From Chalara sp. BL73 (taxonomy: Eukaryota; Ascomycota; Leotiomycetes; Helotiales), in NCBI GenBank assembly GCA_918026815.1, contig CAKJVC010000255.1, forward strand, positions 49,791-113,790: 64,000 nt of DNA. The letters are read 5' to 3'. Within the stretch, counting starts at the first letter, position 1. Each line of letters opens with the position of its first letter. The notes under the pieces are model-generated. The model did not search any database. It worked only from the letters and a program-made list of their open reading frames with translations, and was not told the origin of the DNA. Made by a program: the position numbers and the translations under genes. This document shows, in pieces, positions 30,074 to 42,349 of the stretch.

Positions 30074-32449
30074 ATGTTAAACCGTAGCACAAGTCTGATT
30101 TCGTTAGCTACAATCGACCCGGATAGCGAACCATATCGCGACAACTGGGAATATGACACGCATCCGCTGGCGGTCGGCGCTGTCCCCAACCAGGCCGAGG
30201 CTGAAATTTCCTTGTGTGCGCGATGCCAAAACCTCGATATCCAATCTTTCGCACGAGGCACCGATAGGAGGAAAGGTTACCTCTTGAGAGAGGTTGAAGC
30301 GGGCGCAGATCAAGGTTGTCAGTTCTGCGGGTTATTGCTGGATGCCGTAAAGGACACAGAGAAGCCCGAGTACTTCTATAGCAATACCTTCGTGGGCAAA
30401 ACGACACTGAATCCCGATCTGTATGTGCATATGACAATCTCTGAAAGTTACAAAGATGAGACATTGGATATGCCATCCCGGGGCTTGCGGGCCAATCGCT
30501 TCCTCGTCGAGCTAGGAGACCGCTTCAGCGGCATGAGGAATCCGTCAAATCATGAGATATGCATCGCTGCAGATCCTGGTAGGTATCTCCTCGGGCCTAC
30601 AGCAAAGTTTAGAGGATACCAAGCTGATGCATTACAAGAAAGTCCGGCGGCTTTGAGCAGAGATGTCCTAGGGCGCTACATCGGTGGTGATCCATCCTCG
30701 ACTTCGCATTATGAGACTGCCCAAAGCTGGCTTCAAGCATGTGCTTCTCATTCAAAATGTAACATAACAGTGTCCGGATCTATTCATATCGATCCTTATG
30801 ACTCTCCACTTCCTACCCGGGTAATTGAAATTGCACGAGAAAGTAACCGGCAGCGACATTACCTCCGCTACACAAACGGACTGCACGGCGCATACATTAC
30901 GCTTACCCATCGCTGGAATGAATTCACTGGCAGATGTATCACGACTACTTCCAACATTGAGGGTCGTCTACTTGGTGAAGACTTCGGAGAGCTGCCACAG
31001 CTCTTCCGAGACACCTTCATCATTGCGGAGAAGTTGGGCATCAAATTCATCTGGATCGATTCGATTTGTATCATCCAACAAGGGGACAACCTTGCCGACT
31101 GGCGACGCGAAGCCCCAAAGATGGCGCAGTACTACCAATTTTCAGTCTTCACCCTAGCAGGAACAGCAGCAGATATGACTGGTGGACTTCTCCAACCCTA
31201 CACGAAAGATGCAGTACCGTGGTCTTCGAAGCTTGTACGCCTGCCCTATCGAGATAAAACGAATACCATTGCTGGAAATTTCTATTGCTTCAGACGGCGA
31301 GTCCCAGTCGTTGATGAATACGTGGATCAAGTTCGGTCAAGCATTCTGTTCCGTCGAGGCTGGATTCTGCAAGAATGGTTGCTTAGTAAGCGGCTGCTCT
31401 GGTACACGCCTTATGGGCTCTTCTTTGAGTGTCAACAAGAACTCCCCCGATCATACGACCAGTCCCAGCTTACATTCACTCGGGCGGGCTCTGATCTGCA
31501 AGCACATTTGCGACTCAAAGCATCATTCCACTTCTCGAACAGCGATATCTTGGGCTTTTGGTATACTGTCCTAGAAGTATATTCCGGCCAACATCTCACA
31601 AAACCCGAGCTGGACCGCATTCTCGCTGTAGCGGGTCTCGCGAAGGAGGTCGGATCGATCCTTGTGAATCCAGAGCGTCTCCCAAGCCTGGAGAACGAGA
31701 CGCAGAACGAGGTTTACGTAGCCGGGCTGTGGCTTCGCGACATCCATCATGGCCTGCTTTGGGAAGAACATCACACCGCTGCGCCATGTACCAGCAAAGT
31801 CAAAGAAGCGCCATCTTGGTCTTGGGCATCGCTTATCACTCCGGTGCGCTGGCCGGGAAGGAGCAAGGGCACGAAAGGTGCGTTCAGAGTTACGGGGATA
31901 TGTTTCAAGCGACAGAGAAGGCACAACATTCCTGATCATCTCGTCTTTGACGGCTGCAGGCTCAGGCCATTCAATGCGATGACCGAGCAACCAATCTTCG
32001 ATTCAACCAACATGTTTTCTTGCCTGCACATTCGTGGAAGGCTGCACACAGTCCATGTAAGAGGGTATCTTGAGACGGAAGAAAATCTGAAGAGCGCTGC
32101 GTTATCAACCGGCTACTCTCCGATTCCCAAATCCTGCAATTGGCGTGCTATATGTTCCGCCTTCCGGCCAGAGGTCATTGCAGGCTGGGGTTCCCTTGAA
32201 CACCTTGACCCGCATCCGACAGCATGCGCCGATGTTGGAATTGCGGTGTATGCTCTGCAGGTTTCGACACGATACTTATGTCATGGGCTCTGGATCAAGA
32301 CCTCAGTGCCTGTGTTGGATGTTCTATTTCTGGAAAAGGTAGAAGCAAGCTTGAGTTCTTTCCGGCGACTTGGTGTTGGCAGGATTGCGGACAGGGAATT
32401 GATTGCTGAGTTTGAGGAGGCCGAGGAGCGTGATTTTCACTTTGTATGA
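30074..32449 (+). CDS. HET-domain protein, long type
   Basis: Single exon, 791 residues. A Cys-rich N-terminal patch (CARCQNLDIQSF and GCQFCGLLL) precedes the HET domain. That domain shows YITLTHRW near residue 276, then FGELPQLFRDTFIIAEKLGI, FIWIDSICIIQQ, DWRREAPKMAQYY and FTLAGTAADM, followed by the RGWILQEWLLSKRLL block. This is the widespread fungal HET architecture linked to heterokaryon incompatibility and cell death. It lies in a region with other immune-type genes and RIP-like repeats, and is convergent with the membrane-protein gene downstream. No breaks seen. The biological partner is unknown. Confidence 0.92.
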   Translation: MLNRSTSLISLATIDPDSEPYRDNWEYDTHPLAVGAVPNQAEAEISLCARCQNLDIQSFARGTDRRKGYLLREVEAGADQGCQFCGLLLDAVKDTEKPEYFYSNTFVGKTTLNPDLYVHMTISESYKDETLDMPSRGLRANRFLVELGDRFSGMRNPSNHEICIAADPGRYLLGPTAKFRGYQADALQESPAALSRDVLGRYIGGDPSSTSHYETAQSWLQACASHSKCNITVSGSIHIDPYDSPLPTRVIEIARESNRQRHYLRYTNGLHGAYITLTHRWNEFTGRCITTTSNIEGRLLGEDFGELPQLFRDTFIIAEKLGIKFIWIDSICIIQQGDNLADWRREAPKMAQYYQFSVFTLAGTAADMTGGLLQPYTKDAVPWSSKLVRLPYRDKTNTIAGNFYCFRRRVPVVDEYVDQVRSSILFRRGWILQEWLLSKRLLWYTPYGLFFECQQELPRSYDQSQLTFTRAGSDLQAHLRLKASFHFSNSDILGFWYTVLEVYSGQHLTKPELDRILAVAGLAKEVGSILVNPERLPSLENETQNEVYVAGLWLRDIHHGLLWEEHHTAAPCTSKVKEAPSWSWASLITPVRWPGRSKGTKGAFRVTGICFKRQRRHNIPDHLVFDGCRLRPFNAMTEQPIFDSTNMFSCLHIRGRLHTVHVRGYLETEENLKSAALSTGYSPIPKSCNWRAICSAFRPEVIAGWGSLEHLDPHPTACADVGIAVYALQVSTRYLCHGLWIKTSVPVLDVLFLEKVEASLSSFRRLGVGRIADRELIAEFEEAEERDFHFV

Positions 32450-32515
32450 TGAGCATTTTATATCTGAACACCTTCGTTTGCAGTCTAATGAAATCATGTT
32501 CGTAGGATAGGCCCA

Positions 32516-34368
32516 TCACTCGAGTCTGATCCGTCCCTCTCTTCTTATTTGTTCCCGCTCCCGCGCCTCTCTCATAATCGATTCTTTCTCCTCTTGCGGT
32601 ACATACTTCCACACTGTTCTGAAGTAAAGTACTAACATACTTCCCATACACGCTACAGCGAATACCATGGCCAGTATGAAGAACCAAAAACCTGAAAATA
32701 CGAAAGCCTGCCAAACCCTCAAAATTCTGACTATGCGTGCAACGTCCTCTGCCTTGATAGTTTTGGGATGCTTTAATTTCTCTTCATCTATATCCGGAAC
32801 GTTATAGAACACTATGCTCCAGAATCCTTTCCACATAATGTAAGTTGCGAGAAAAACGAAGCCGATTCGGTGTATGGTGGGGCGAGAACGAAAGTCAGTC
32901 TTCACGCCACGGCCGGAATGACCCCAAAATGTGGTGCATGCACCTGGACTGGCATTATATGCCACGAGGTACTCATGAGTGTGAATGAGGGCTCGTTGGT
33001 GGTAAGCACGCCATGGAAAGGCGCGGCATCGCGGGTCGTACACTGTAATTTCTCCTGTGTCCAGATTTTTGAAGGTGCATCCTGTACCCACCCAGGATGG
33101 AAGAATAGAGAACATTTTCTTCCAAGGCGAGGGAGGCGGTATATCGAACCGCTCAAAGAGGGACGCACGAAGCCGATGATTCAAAGCATAGAAAGATAGT
33201 AGATACATTCCAAGTGGCAGATAGAGACTATTCTTGATTGTGCTAGATAGGATCAGTTGGCTAGTTCTCTGATATCAGCAAGGACTTACGGCGAGGGAGC
33301 CCTGAGCTTGTATTGTCGATCCTCATGGATCCATATCGGGAGCCCGATTAGAAGAATGGTAGCGTAGGTAGATAATATCAGGGGTATCAGGGGATACGAG
33401 AACCAGGAATGTGGGCCGGAGTGACTTTGCGACACGTACTCGAATCGGGCTATGGTTTGACAACGGGGAGGGTTTGCGACATCTGTGGTTGCGGTAGCAT
33501 CCGACTCATTCAATGGTTGCTCCGGCTCTTCAACTTCTTCACTGTGTACTTCCTCTAGTTGTGGTGTCTCTACAGGTCCGGCAGAACTCTGCTCTGGAGG
33601 CGGCTCTTGTGCTATAAGTCTCTGCTCTTTGTACGCTTGAGAAAGATACCCATTTGCAACCTCCATGCCTGTCGAGAATATAGACATGTTATCCGTGTAC
33701 AGTTCGGCAGCGTGGGCCAACTGTTGCCTTTCCTCTCCTGTAACAACCATGCTGTTCTTGGCTATGGGCTCAAACTCTTCATCAGTCTCGTCAAGACCTA
33801 GCAAGAACCTCCAAGCCATCCACCATACGAGTCCCATCAGCGGAACCAAGAAGACGATGGCCAACGTCGCCGATATCACCCCCGAGAGCACAATGGTGTC
33901 GTTTTTGAGGGCCATCTTCAGCGCCCAAGCATGTACCACACTATTTGGCAGCGTGGTCAATGCTACTGTTCCGCATACCATCCATCTGTGCCATCTTCCC
34001 GGTCGCTTAAACCGCAAGAACGCCGCTGGGTCTCTAAACAGGAATAGCCAAGTAAATCTTGCCGCAACAGAAAGCGAGAATGACAAGAAGTCAGGAAGAA
34101 CGGATGGAGTGTGATGGGTGCTGTAATGCCAATATAGTTTGCCGACGTTGGGTGAGAGGTGGAAAATTGCACCGAGACTGAGCACCCATCGGAACCATTG
34201 CAGTCTATGGGTGTAGATTTGGCGCCAGCTACGAGTTAGTAGGCGACTATACGAGAAAGTTTCTGTCGAGAGGGCCTGCGCGTCCATTCTCGTTACCGTA
34301 GCATGTCCGATGAGATGGAGTTGGGTTGAGGTGGAGGAGTGGTGAAACTCAGCCACAAAGCCCCACAA
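32516..34368 (-). CDS. polytopic membrane protein of unknown function
   Basis: Two exons (34368-33290 and 33242-32516) joined by a 47-bp GT-AG intron, giving about 600 residues. I count seven or eight hydrophobic helices, including WMVCGTVALTTLPNSVVHAW, TLAIVFLVPLMGLVWWMAW, FSYPLIPLILSTYATILL and FVFSGFWFFILAMVF. An acidic, Glu/Pro-rich cytosolic loop (about residues 240-300) separates two halves. An internal Met (MDAQALSTETF, 34287) is an equally good start. It ends in a charged tail. I do not recognise a family. It is convergent with the HET gene, with only 66 bp between stops. Confidence 0.7.
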
Positions 34369-34890
34369 AGAACTATGGAGGTAACAGTCATGTGACTAGA
34401 TCAGTGGCCAACCTTCTGATCCAGCTGATCCAGCTTGTCAGGAGCAAAAGTGTCACGTACCAAAGGGCTATAGGGGAAAGGGGCTCGGCAAATCCTCTAT
34501 GTTTTAGCCTCGTAGAGGAGTCGGCAAGAGTGCGGAGGTACATTTATCCAACCTTGGTGACATTGCAGTCATAAATCGGTCCTCCTGAGGCATAGCTGCC
34601 TTTCTCAAAAAGCTTCGCCAGATATTGGTCCGCAGGACCATGAATAAAATTAGGGTTCTTAAATTCCTCATAAGAAAACATTTAATATAAAGTATTCTGT
34701 TCATTATTTCAAAAGTTAAGTTTTCAGATTAAAATCAAATTACTATTGATTTTCTCTTCTATTACGTTTCTTGGAATGTCAACTTCCACAACTTCAGCTT
34801 GCGATGGACTTAAAAGCAATAGTCGTATTGAAAGTACAATTTTAGGGATCCTTTATTAAGCCTACACTGACGAATAGAGTATATTACATC
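34369..34890. other. intergenic
   Basis: No gene seen. It includes the presumed promoter of the membrane-protein gene and then AT-rich sequence. Confidence 0.4.
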
Positions 34891-35088
34891 TTAATTCTCA
34901 TACCCGTCTCCCTCATCCTCATCGGTTTCATCTACCTCCTCCTCATTGCTTCCATCTACCTCCTTGGTAAGCATTCCTCCCATGACTTTACCTATCCCAA
35001 GAAGCCCCATTTCATCAGGTAAATCGTCCTCTACGTCAGCAGGTGGCATATCCATATCGTGAATAAATGAAGTATCGTGGCCAATCAT
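34891..35088 (-). pseudogene. acidic C-terminal remnant, possibly of the HNH gene
   Basis: This 65-codon frame is very acidic (DVEDDLPDEMGLLGIG, then a Glu/Asp-rich end). It lies downstream of the degraded HNH gene on the same strand. It may be its last exon, but no clean junction joins them. Confidence 0.3.
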
Positions 35089-35197
35089 CTGAAAGCACTT
35101 AAATGAAATTTTTCTTTAGGTACCGGCCTCTAGTCCCCCAAAAGCCTTTGCTTAAATTTGAGCCGAGTATAGTAGGATCTTTCCAGTCCCCAAATCG

Positions 35198-35745
35198 CTA
35201 CGCTCGTTTCAACATAGCGACAACAAATACGTAGTATAAGTATCGAGCGCGTAGTCGGGTGCTGTTACGAAAGACAAGAGGCTTGTGATCAAGTGCTTTC
35301 ACATCCATATCTGAATTATCGGACGCCAATTTAGAAGAAATAACCTCGTCCAGACTTAAAGCCGTACTATCAATAACTCTCCACTTGTACTGTTTCGGTT
35401 CTTTCGTCTCCCAGTCCAGTACTTGTTTATTACTTGGGTCGTCCAGAACATCTGGTACAATAGCAATCGCTTCATCGTTTATTGCTTTTTCGATAGCATT
35501 GTCAAGCAATAAGCCGTTATAGTAAGAGTTTAGCTCGTTTTCAACGTCAGGTCCAAACATCGCATTAAGAAAGCCCTTGCTTATAGTGTGCGGTACAAGA
35601 TAAACAGCCCGCACTAAATCCCTGGGCAACTATCGTCCGGTTCCAACGTCCCACAAAATGGTAGCTTTGTGTTTCCCCGAACCCCTAGCTCCGTCATAAG
35701 CTACGAATATTCTTTTTTTGAAGCGAGCCTGTCCCAATGCGCCAT
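35198..35745 (-). pseudogene. degraded fungal HNH-endonuclease-domain gene
   Basis: The frame 35629-35198 matches the fungal HNH domain family. It has LVPHTISKGFLNAMFG, then NGLLLDNAIEKA, IVPDVLDD, a Trp-Glu pair, KWRVIDSTA, and LVFRNSTRLRARYLYYVF. Just upstream, in frame with it, GARGSGKHKATILWDVGTGR runs into a TAG at about 35630. Before that the sequence continues with FKKRIFVAYDG, so the gene is interrupted. The motif usually reading A-H-L-V-P is AVYLVPH, so the first catalytic His is lost by a C-to-T change; the preceding Ala-to-Val change is also C-to-T. This pattern fits repeat-induced point mutation. Such HNH genes are multicopy in fungi; their role is unknown. Confidence 0.6.
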
Positions 35746-36153
35746 ACTCTTAGGTTATGAGTCACAATAGCGAATTGTGGAGTGCGTCGCCGATTTGGCG
35801 CTTTTGTTCTAATGAGTTACGGCGCCTTACTGATCCTATTTACATCTCTGGTTGCGGAATATCGTGTTAGGAGAGAGCCGGGTCGCAGACTTTTCTTGGA
35901 TCATGGCCGCATCTATAAACATAGCCAGGTTGAAGCGGCAGTTTTGCCAGATATGATGGAGGAAAGAGATTGAGGAGGCCAAGAACCGTCAAACTTAAAT
36001 TATTAGACAGGAATGACTGAACGCGTACCACAACGATCTTAGGTAATTCTATCATTTTGTACCTGACCAAGAGAGTATATACATATAAGAGCCCCTGAAG
36101 GATATGCATCTTCTAGACATATCTTTTCTGTGTTGTCCGAATACAGCTATTGA
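35746..36153. other. intergenic
   Basis: No gene supported; includes the 3' flank of the GH6 gene. Confidence 0.4.
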
Positions 36154-37475
36154 TTATCGATAAGTCGGCTTCAGCGGGGGGTTAGCTTGAATAACCAAAT
36201 TCTCCACATACTCCTCAAACCACTGTCCCGCAGGTGGCGCTGCGACACCCTGTGCAAGCGGTCCACAAGCACCATCACTCTCTCCTCCAGGCTTGGCCCA
36301 CACAATGCTGTCCACAAGTGTGCTGTTCGTCTTTGTTGTAGGCAGGATACCGAAACCTGCGTTAACGTTGCACCACTCTCCCCAGGTCTCTCTGCTGTTC
36401 TGTAATCCGGAACGTCCCTGGTCGATAATGAAGTGGGCGGGGAGCGAGTTATTAGTTAAGTGTGGTTCAAGAGACTTGGCGTAGTTGAACTCGTCGTAGG
36501 AGTTGGACCACTCGGTATAGTTGGCACGTGGGTTGGCGATATAAGGGTTGAAGTTTGACACGTCGGTGGAGAAACCGCGAACTTTGAAAGAGGATGTGTT
36601 AGCCGTTTTTGACTCTTGAAGAAGCCGGCAATTGCATGAAAGACGCGACCAATTGATGAGTAGCGCTGTTCAGAAGCTGAAGAAGAAAAAAACAGAGACT
36701 TACTCTTTGGTGCTGGAGCCCCAGCCGCGGTGAAGTTTGCAGCTGCCTTCACAACCTTCCCAAATTCCGCAGCAGCTATATAAATTAGCAGTGAGTAAGA
36801 AAGATTGAGAAAAGTCATACCAGGACCAAGATTTCCATCCCAGCCGAGCCATCCTCCATGGGCGGCATCTAGATATAGAGCCACATTTGGTAATTGCAAT
36901 TTAGCAATGGCATAAGCCAAACCCTCCTCATATCCAGGAGTAGCAGCCTGGCAATATGGCACGTTTTGATTTGTGATTACATTGCCTAGCGAATCTGGTT
37001 CGAGAATGACCGCGAATGTAAGATCTGGCACAGCCGCCAATGCCTTTGCGTACGGATCGACAAACTCCTTCTTGTACAGCTCAAGGCCGTTCTCCTCAAG
37101 CTCGAACTCTCCGCCAGATTCGCCCCCCGAGCAGTCTCGATTGGGCAGGTTATAAAGAACAAGCTCTACAATCTGCGGCTTGCGGGTCTTGCGTTGCACT
37201 TCACGTGCTTCAGCAGCGGTACTGGCGATGTTTGGGATCTGAGCGCGGGTGGTGATCCAGACAAAGGTCCCAATGCTCTGTACCGTCCTTGCTCGCGCTG
37301 CGCTCAAAGTATCATTCTTAGCTTGGAATGCAGCGATTGTCTGCTCTAGCTTTGCAGCATAACCTTTGTTCGCAAAGTAGCTCTTGCCTAAGAATGGATT
37401 AATGTCCGAAGCTGTTGGATACGCACTGACAACACCTGCTGCGGAGGCAGCTGCGAGAAGAGAAATCAATTGCAT
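36154..37475 (-). CDS. secreted GH6 cellobiohydrolase (Cel6A-like, no CBM)
   Basis: Three exons (37475-36821, 36775-36704, 36581-36154) with 45-bp and 122-bp introns give about 385 residues. A signal peptide (MQLISLLAAASAAGVVSA) leads straight into the catalytic domain, so no cellulose-binding module or linker is present. Key residues are visible: NRDC with the Asp next to the disulfide Cys, LEPDSLGNVITN with the general-acid Asp, and DQGRSGLQNSRETWGEWCNV with the conserved Asp. The VWAKPGGESDGAC loop follows. GH6 enzymes release cellobiose from non-reducing cellulose ends. A GH3 beta-glucosidase that would cleave cellobiose is the next gene on the same strand. Confidence 0.92.
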
Positions 37476-38369
37476 GGTGAAAGTGCAAGAATTGAGCTGC
37501 AGGAGGAAAGATGAGAGACAGGAAAAATAAGATCTTTATATTCGGAAGAACATATCTCCAAGAGCTTCCCCTACAACTGTGGAGCATGCAGTGTCCCACG
37601 GTGCCCGTCTGACCTACTGGATAATATACTTCATTTGGCCAAGAATAGATATGCGCTGCATATATCAACCACGGAACATGATGGCCGAAGAATATGCCAT
37701 TTGAGCATCATTTGCGTCATTTAGAGGGAATGTCAAGAAGTCCCAAGCAAGCCTCGAAGAATCCGGGGTGGCGGGGAGCTAATAAAGATTCGCATCGTGA
37801 CGGGGGGGTAAATTGCTAACGAGATGGAGCGTGTCGTTTAAATGAGGATATATTGCCCGGATCGGTCAAACGGAACGCCGTGCCGCCTGTATTCAGCCGC
37901 TTCATATGCAGGTACGATCAGAATTGCACGAATCGCAGAATGGAACAACGCCATCTTCATCTCGTTGGAGATACTTTTATACCTGCAGGGGAAAGAAAAG
38001 GTAATAGCATACGACTGTGGGTCATTCCATTGAGTGATGGAGAGAACCATCACATGACTTTCATAAGACAATCCTTACCCAAAAAAACAGAGTATAAAGA
38101 TCGAATCCATTTATTTTCACAGAATACTATAGCGTATAAAGGAAAATATCAATTCTAACACACGAAATTAATAAGAAATTATCCTCTACCAACTATCACG
38201 TGGATTTTTTTTGGACAAGCGAGTCACGTAAACTGCAAACGCGGATCTTGGGCTATTGATTATTGACTCGTTATTATTCATTATCATAAACGTCGTCCTT
38301 CATTCTATGTACAAACATTACCGAACTTTTATAATCTTAAGATTCCTATATATTCAGCCACCATCGTCC
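37476..38369. other. intergenic / GH6 promoter
   Basis: About 890 bp upstream of the GH6 start on the minus strand and downstream of the GH3 stop. Short open frames here show no domain. No specific regulator site was identified with confidence. Confidence 0.4.
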
Positions 38370-40861
38370 TTACAGGACAGTGAAGCTTCCAGTAAGCTTC
38401 AAGTCACGGCTGCTGAAGCCAACACTGACACCGAACTCGCCGGATGGAATGACCCAGTCTTGTGCGGTGGTGTCCCAGTAACTCAGATCACGTCTCATTA
38501 GCTGGAAAGTCACCTTGTTGTGGCCACCAGCGTTCAAGAAGACCTTCTCAAAGCCTCGTAATTGTTTTGGCGGGGTTCCGGCTGGAGCAGATGAAGGGAG
38601 GGTGATGTAGAGTTGAGGAACAGTCGCTCCAGGAATGGAACCAGTGTTGGTGAGCCTCAGGGTGACGCTGTAGAGGGACTCCCAGAGAGCAGGGTTTCCG
38701 CCTGGAACAGTAGGTTGCACTGGTGCGGTCGCAGTGACAGCCGTGGTGTTTGGGGAGAGCGAAGAGATGGCCAAATCAGAGACTTCGAAAGTAGTGTATG
38801 AAAGACCAAATCCAAACTCATACAGAACACTCATATTCTTGGCGTCGAAGTAGCGGTAGTCAATCTCAAGCTTTTCGTCAAAGTCGACGTTCCAGGCATA
38901 TGGATCGGTGAAGTTGGTAACATTTGTGATCGGAAGCCCATTGTAATCGTCATTCTCTAGAGCGATGGTGTATGGCAGCTTTCCAGATGGGTTCACACTT
39001 CCATAAAGGACATCTACAATGGAGTTACCGGCTTGCTCACCAGAGTAATGGGCAGCAAGAATGGCAGTGACGTTGGGGTGGTTAGCAAAAGGCAGGTTGT
39101 TGATACCCGATGAGTGGGTAATGACGACAGTGTTGCTGCAATAAGAGGCGACACTGTCGACAACATCATTCCCGCGCCAGTCTAGATCCAAAGAGACACG
39201 ATCTGCTGCCTCCTCCGCCCAAGTCTTGAGAAAGACGAGGCAAACTTCAGGCTCGGTGGGATTGGCAAGTCTCGAAATGTTGGAGTTAGCGATAAGTGTG
39301 TTATTCAACCATCGTTGAAGAAGAGCACCATCTTTCTCAGCTTGGGCTTTGAGAGCATCGAGGGGTGTAACATGTCTAGTGAGACGGCCGGTTCCAGACC
39401 CACCACCAGCTACGAGGTTTCCGTACTCAAAATCGGCTTGATTTAGCAAGCCTTGGGTGATCTCACCAGCATCATTACCAAAGACCGCTATAGACTTAGG
39501 CGCCGCTAGAGGAAGAGCATTGTTCTCGTTTTTGAGCAGAACAATCGAGTTTGCGGCATGTTTTCGGATGATCTCGCCGTGGTTGGCTCTAACATCAACG
39601 CTTCGGGTACCGTTCAGCTGCCAGTCATACAGCCATGATGAAATTGGAGAGAATGTGTTCAAGTCAGCAGATGATGGGTCGACTGGTGGATAGTTCTCGT
39701 CTTGGCCTAGGAAGAAGTATGGTGTCATGATACGGATAACCATATCATCCAAGCGAGAGAGCTCGAGACTGCCGTTATTCACACCATTTGTCAAGTTGCC
39801 CCCAAAGAAGGATGGTGCGCCGAAGGTCATACCGTACATACCGAGTCCTCCGGGCATGTTCATGTCAAGACCAGATTCAACTGAAGGAAGGCCAGAGTGA
39901 GTTCCTCCCCAATCAGACATAACGTATCCTTGGAATCCGAGCTCGGTTTTCAGATAGCCGTTTAAAGCCTTGGAGTTCTCGCAAGCATAGGTACCGTTGA
40001 TTCGGTTGTATGAACACATGATGCTTGCTACTCCGGCATGAATAGCATTGGCAAAAGGCCACATGTAAAGCTCGTGCATAGTCCTATCATCAAGATTGGA
40101 GGAAATAGCCTCTTGGATAATGTTTCCATTAGCATCATAACTTGGGTTTCGCTGGGTCTCCTGCTCATTGGCGACCCAATGCTTAGCACAAGCTTGGAGG
40201 CCATTATCCTGGAGACCCGAGATGGTTTCTTCCATTGCCACACCAGTGAGGTATGGATCAGGAGAGAACCCTTCCCAGTTTCTGCCAGCATAGGCTCCTC
40301 GTCCTAATGGACCAGCAACGGGGCTGAGATGAGTTAGCAGGGTTGCATTATCGATAAGGACGCAGATTTACCTTAGCGCAACATGAGCACCTTTGCCTCT
40401 GAATTCAGCTCCCATCATAAGCCCGCGCTCGTACATCAGCGCTCGGTCAAACGAGGCTGCGGTTGTGACACCAGCCTGGAAAACACTGGCGTAATCTACT
40501 GTTCTGATAGCCAGCGGACCATCTTGGAGACAGAGTCCAGGGAACCCGAGACGTGGGATAGGTATAATGTTGCCAACACAAGGGCCAGGAGCGCCAGTGG
40601 TCATGCCAGACTTCTCTTCGAGAGTCAATTGAGAGACGAAGTTCTTTGCCTTAGCCAATGCATCTTCCCAACCACCAGAACCAGTGGCATTTGCTACGTC
40701 TAAGTTAGGCATGAGCCAAAGGCTTTGGATGCGTGTGACTTACGTGAGGGGTATACTGGAGGCACAAAACCATACGGGCCATAGACAGTGGCATTTGCTG
40801 GCTGGAGGATTGCCAGGGCTGGAGACAGCAACGCTGCGAGCGGCAAGAGTGAGGAAAGCAT
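38370..40861 (-). CDS. secreted GH3 beta-glucosidase
   Basis: Three exons (40861-40744, 40699-40372, 40323-38370) with 44- and 48-bp introns give about 800 residues. A signal peptide (MLSSLLPLAALLSPALA) is followed by the N-terminal barrel (LQDGPLAIRTVDYASVFQAG; KHWVANEQETQRN) and the nucleophile motif VMSDWGGTHSG. The alpha/beta sandwich follows (HAANSIVLLKNENNALPL; ITHSSGINNLPF; GEQAGNSIVDVLYGSVNPSG). The C-terminal fibronectin-III-like domain begins with FGFGLSYTTFEVS. Many N-glycosylation sites occur. GH3 enzymes of this type hydrolyse cellobiose and other beta-glucosides. Co-oriented with GH6, which supplies its substrate. Confidence 0.95.
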
Positions 40862-42349
40862 CGTGAGACTTGACCTGCTATGTTCAGCGTTGAGAGCGAT
40901 GCTTTTTTGAAAGTGCTCCGGATCTGCTCTCTTTATACCCTGCTCCCATATGACAACCATGACGACTCACAACTTCCACCACGCCTCGCCTCGCCTCGAG
41001 GCTCTCGGCGATGATAATTTTTTTATTTCGCCGTGGTTATGGATATCATCATGCCTAGCCTTATTTCACCAACCTTAAAAGTCCTAAACTCCATCAATTC
41101 TCCGTGAAAATATTGAAATATGTGCACCAAACTCCACATACATCATCCGATGTTTTACCGGTCCTACTGCCACGCAGACACCGATTGGAAGTTTCCAAAG
41201 CTTGCAGGGATGAGTACCCCACAAAGCCAGGTACGTAGGCATGGAGAAAATGGGGATTTGGGGACAAGAATGGGGGAGAGTCAAGTTCAGGTCTAAATCA
41301 TGTGAGGAAGAAAAGGGCCGACCTCTCGTCCCCAGTTCCCCCGCCCCAGAATACGATTTCTTGGCATCGCTCATCACCCCGCTCCCATCCGAACACCAGG
41401 TACGATTATGCACTTCCGAGGTTTATCCAAAGTATCCGCACTTTTGATTGAAGCGGGTCGGCGATGGAGAAGTGCCGCCGACTTGTCCCATGGCAACGGC
41501 TTTGGCTTGTTTTGGGGAAGGCGGGATGACGGTACCGCGGGCAATTAGCCACCATGACATCGTCACTGACTCGAAGACGGGCATTTTGCGGGAATTGTTG
41601 ACTCCTAAAGAATGCTCTCCCGCATGAGGCACGGCTGGCCGAGTCCTCCACTTGGACTGAGATGCTCATTCTGAAGCTGCGAACATCAAGGTACAAAGAT
41701 CGTATGCTTTTGTCAGCATCGTGCACTCTACTTGCAAATGCAGAGTCGGCCCGACGTGGTGGAGTCGCGCACTCTCCGATGATTCTTTAACCATTGATCG
41801 GGACTGCCCTCGTTAAAGCATTCATTTCGCGTATTCCGCTCCTGGTCTACAAGGCACTCCCACCTTGGGCGGTGCATAAACCGCAAGGATAATCTCACCG
41901 CTCTGGCGAATGAACAAGAGGTAGGTTTTGTATTCGTTTCTTCGTTTGCGCCGCACTCTATGTGAACTACCTCTAGCGGATATAGCGATCTGCTTCTATT
42001 CCTCAGCTTAATTTTCCTCAACCTGCAGCTCGGTACCGAATTCAGACATTACTCCAAATAGGGTCGCATGTGCTGAGGCTCGAGCAGAGACAGGCAGCAT
42101 GTGTAATATCTATTCTACGAGGATGTCGTCCTCGGTTCCCTATACATATTAGCAAAGAGCCGCGTGTTCTAAAATAGACGTCTGCTCTTACTATCGAATC
42201 TCTCCTCTCTTATCTCTTCTCCTATCTTTCCGTGGCCTATCTCATTTTCTCAGAAAGACTTTTCCCCTATCACTTCGTTTTCAGAACAAATCCCCTAAGC
42301 GCTGAGTAGCATCGAATCTTGCCTTTCTGTGGGTATGGTAGGGAAAGTG
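40862..42349. other. 1.5-kb intergenic region
   Basis: It contains the GH3 promoter and the 3' flank of the next gene. A pyrimidine-rich tract near 42180-42260 is notable. No gene supported. Confidence 0.4.
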
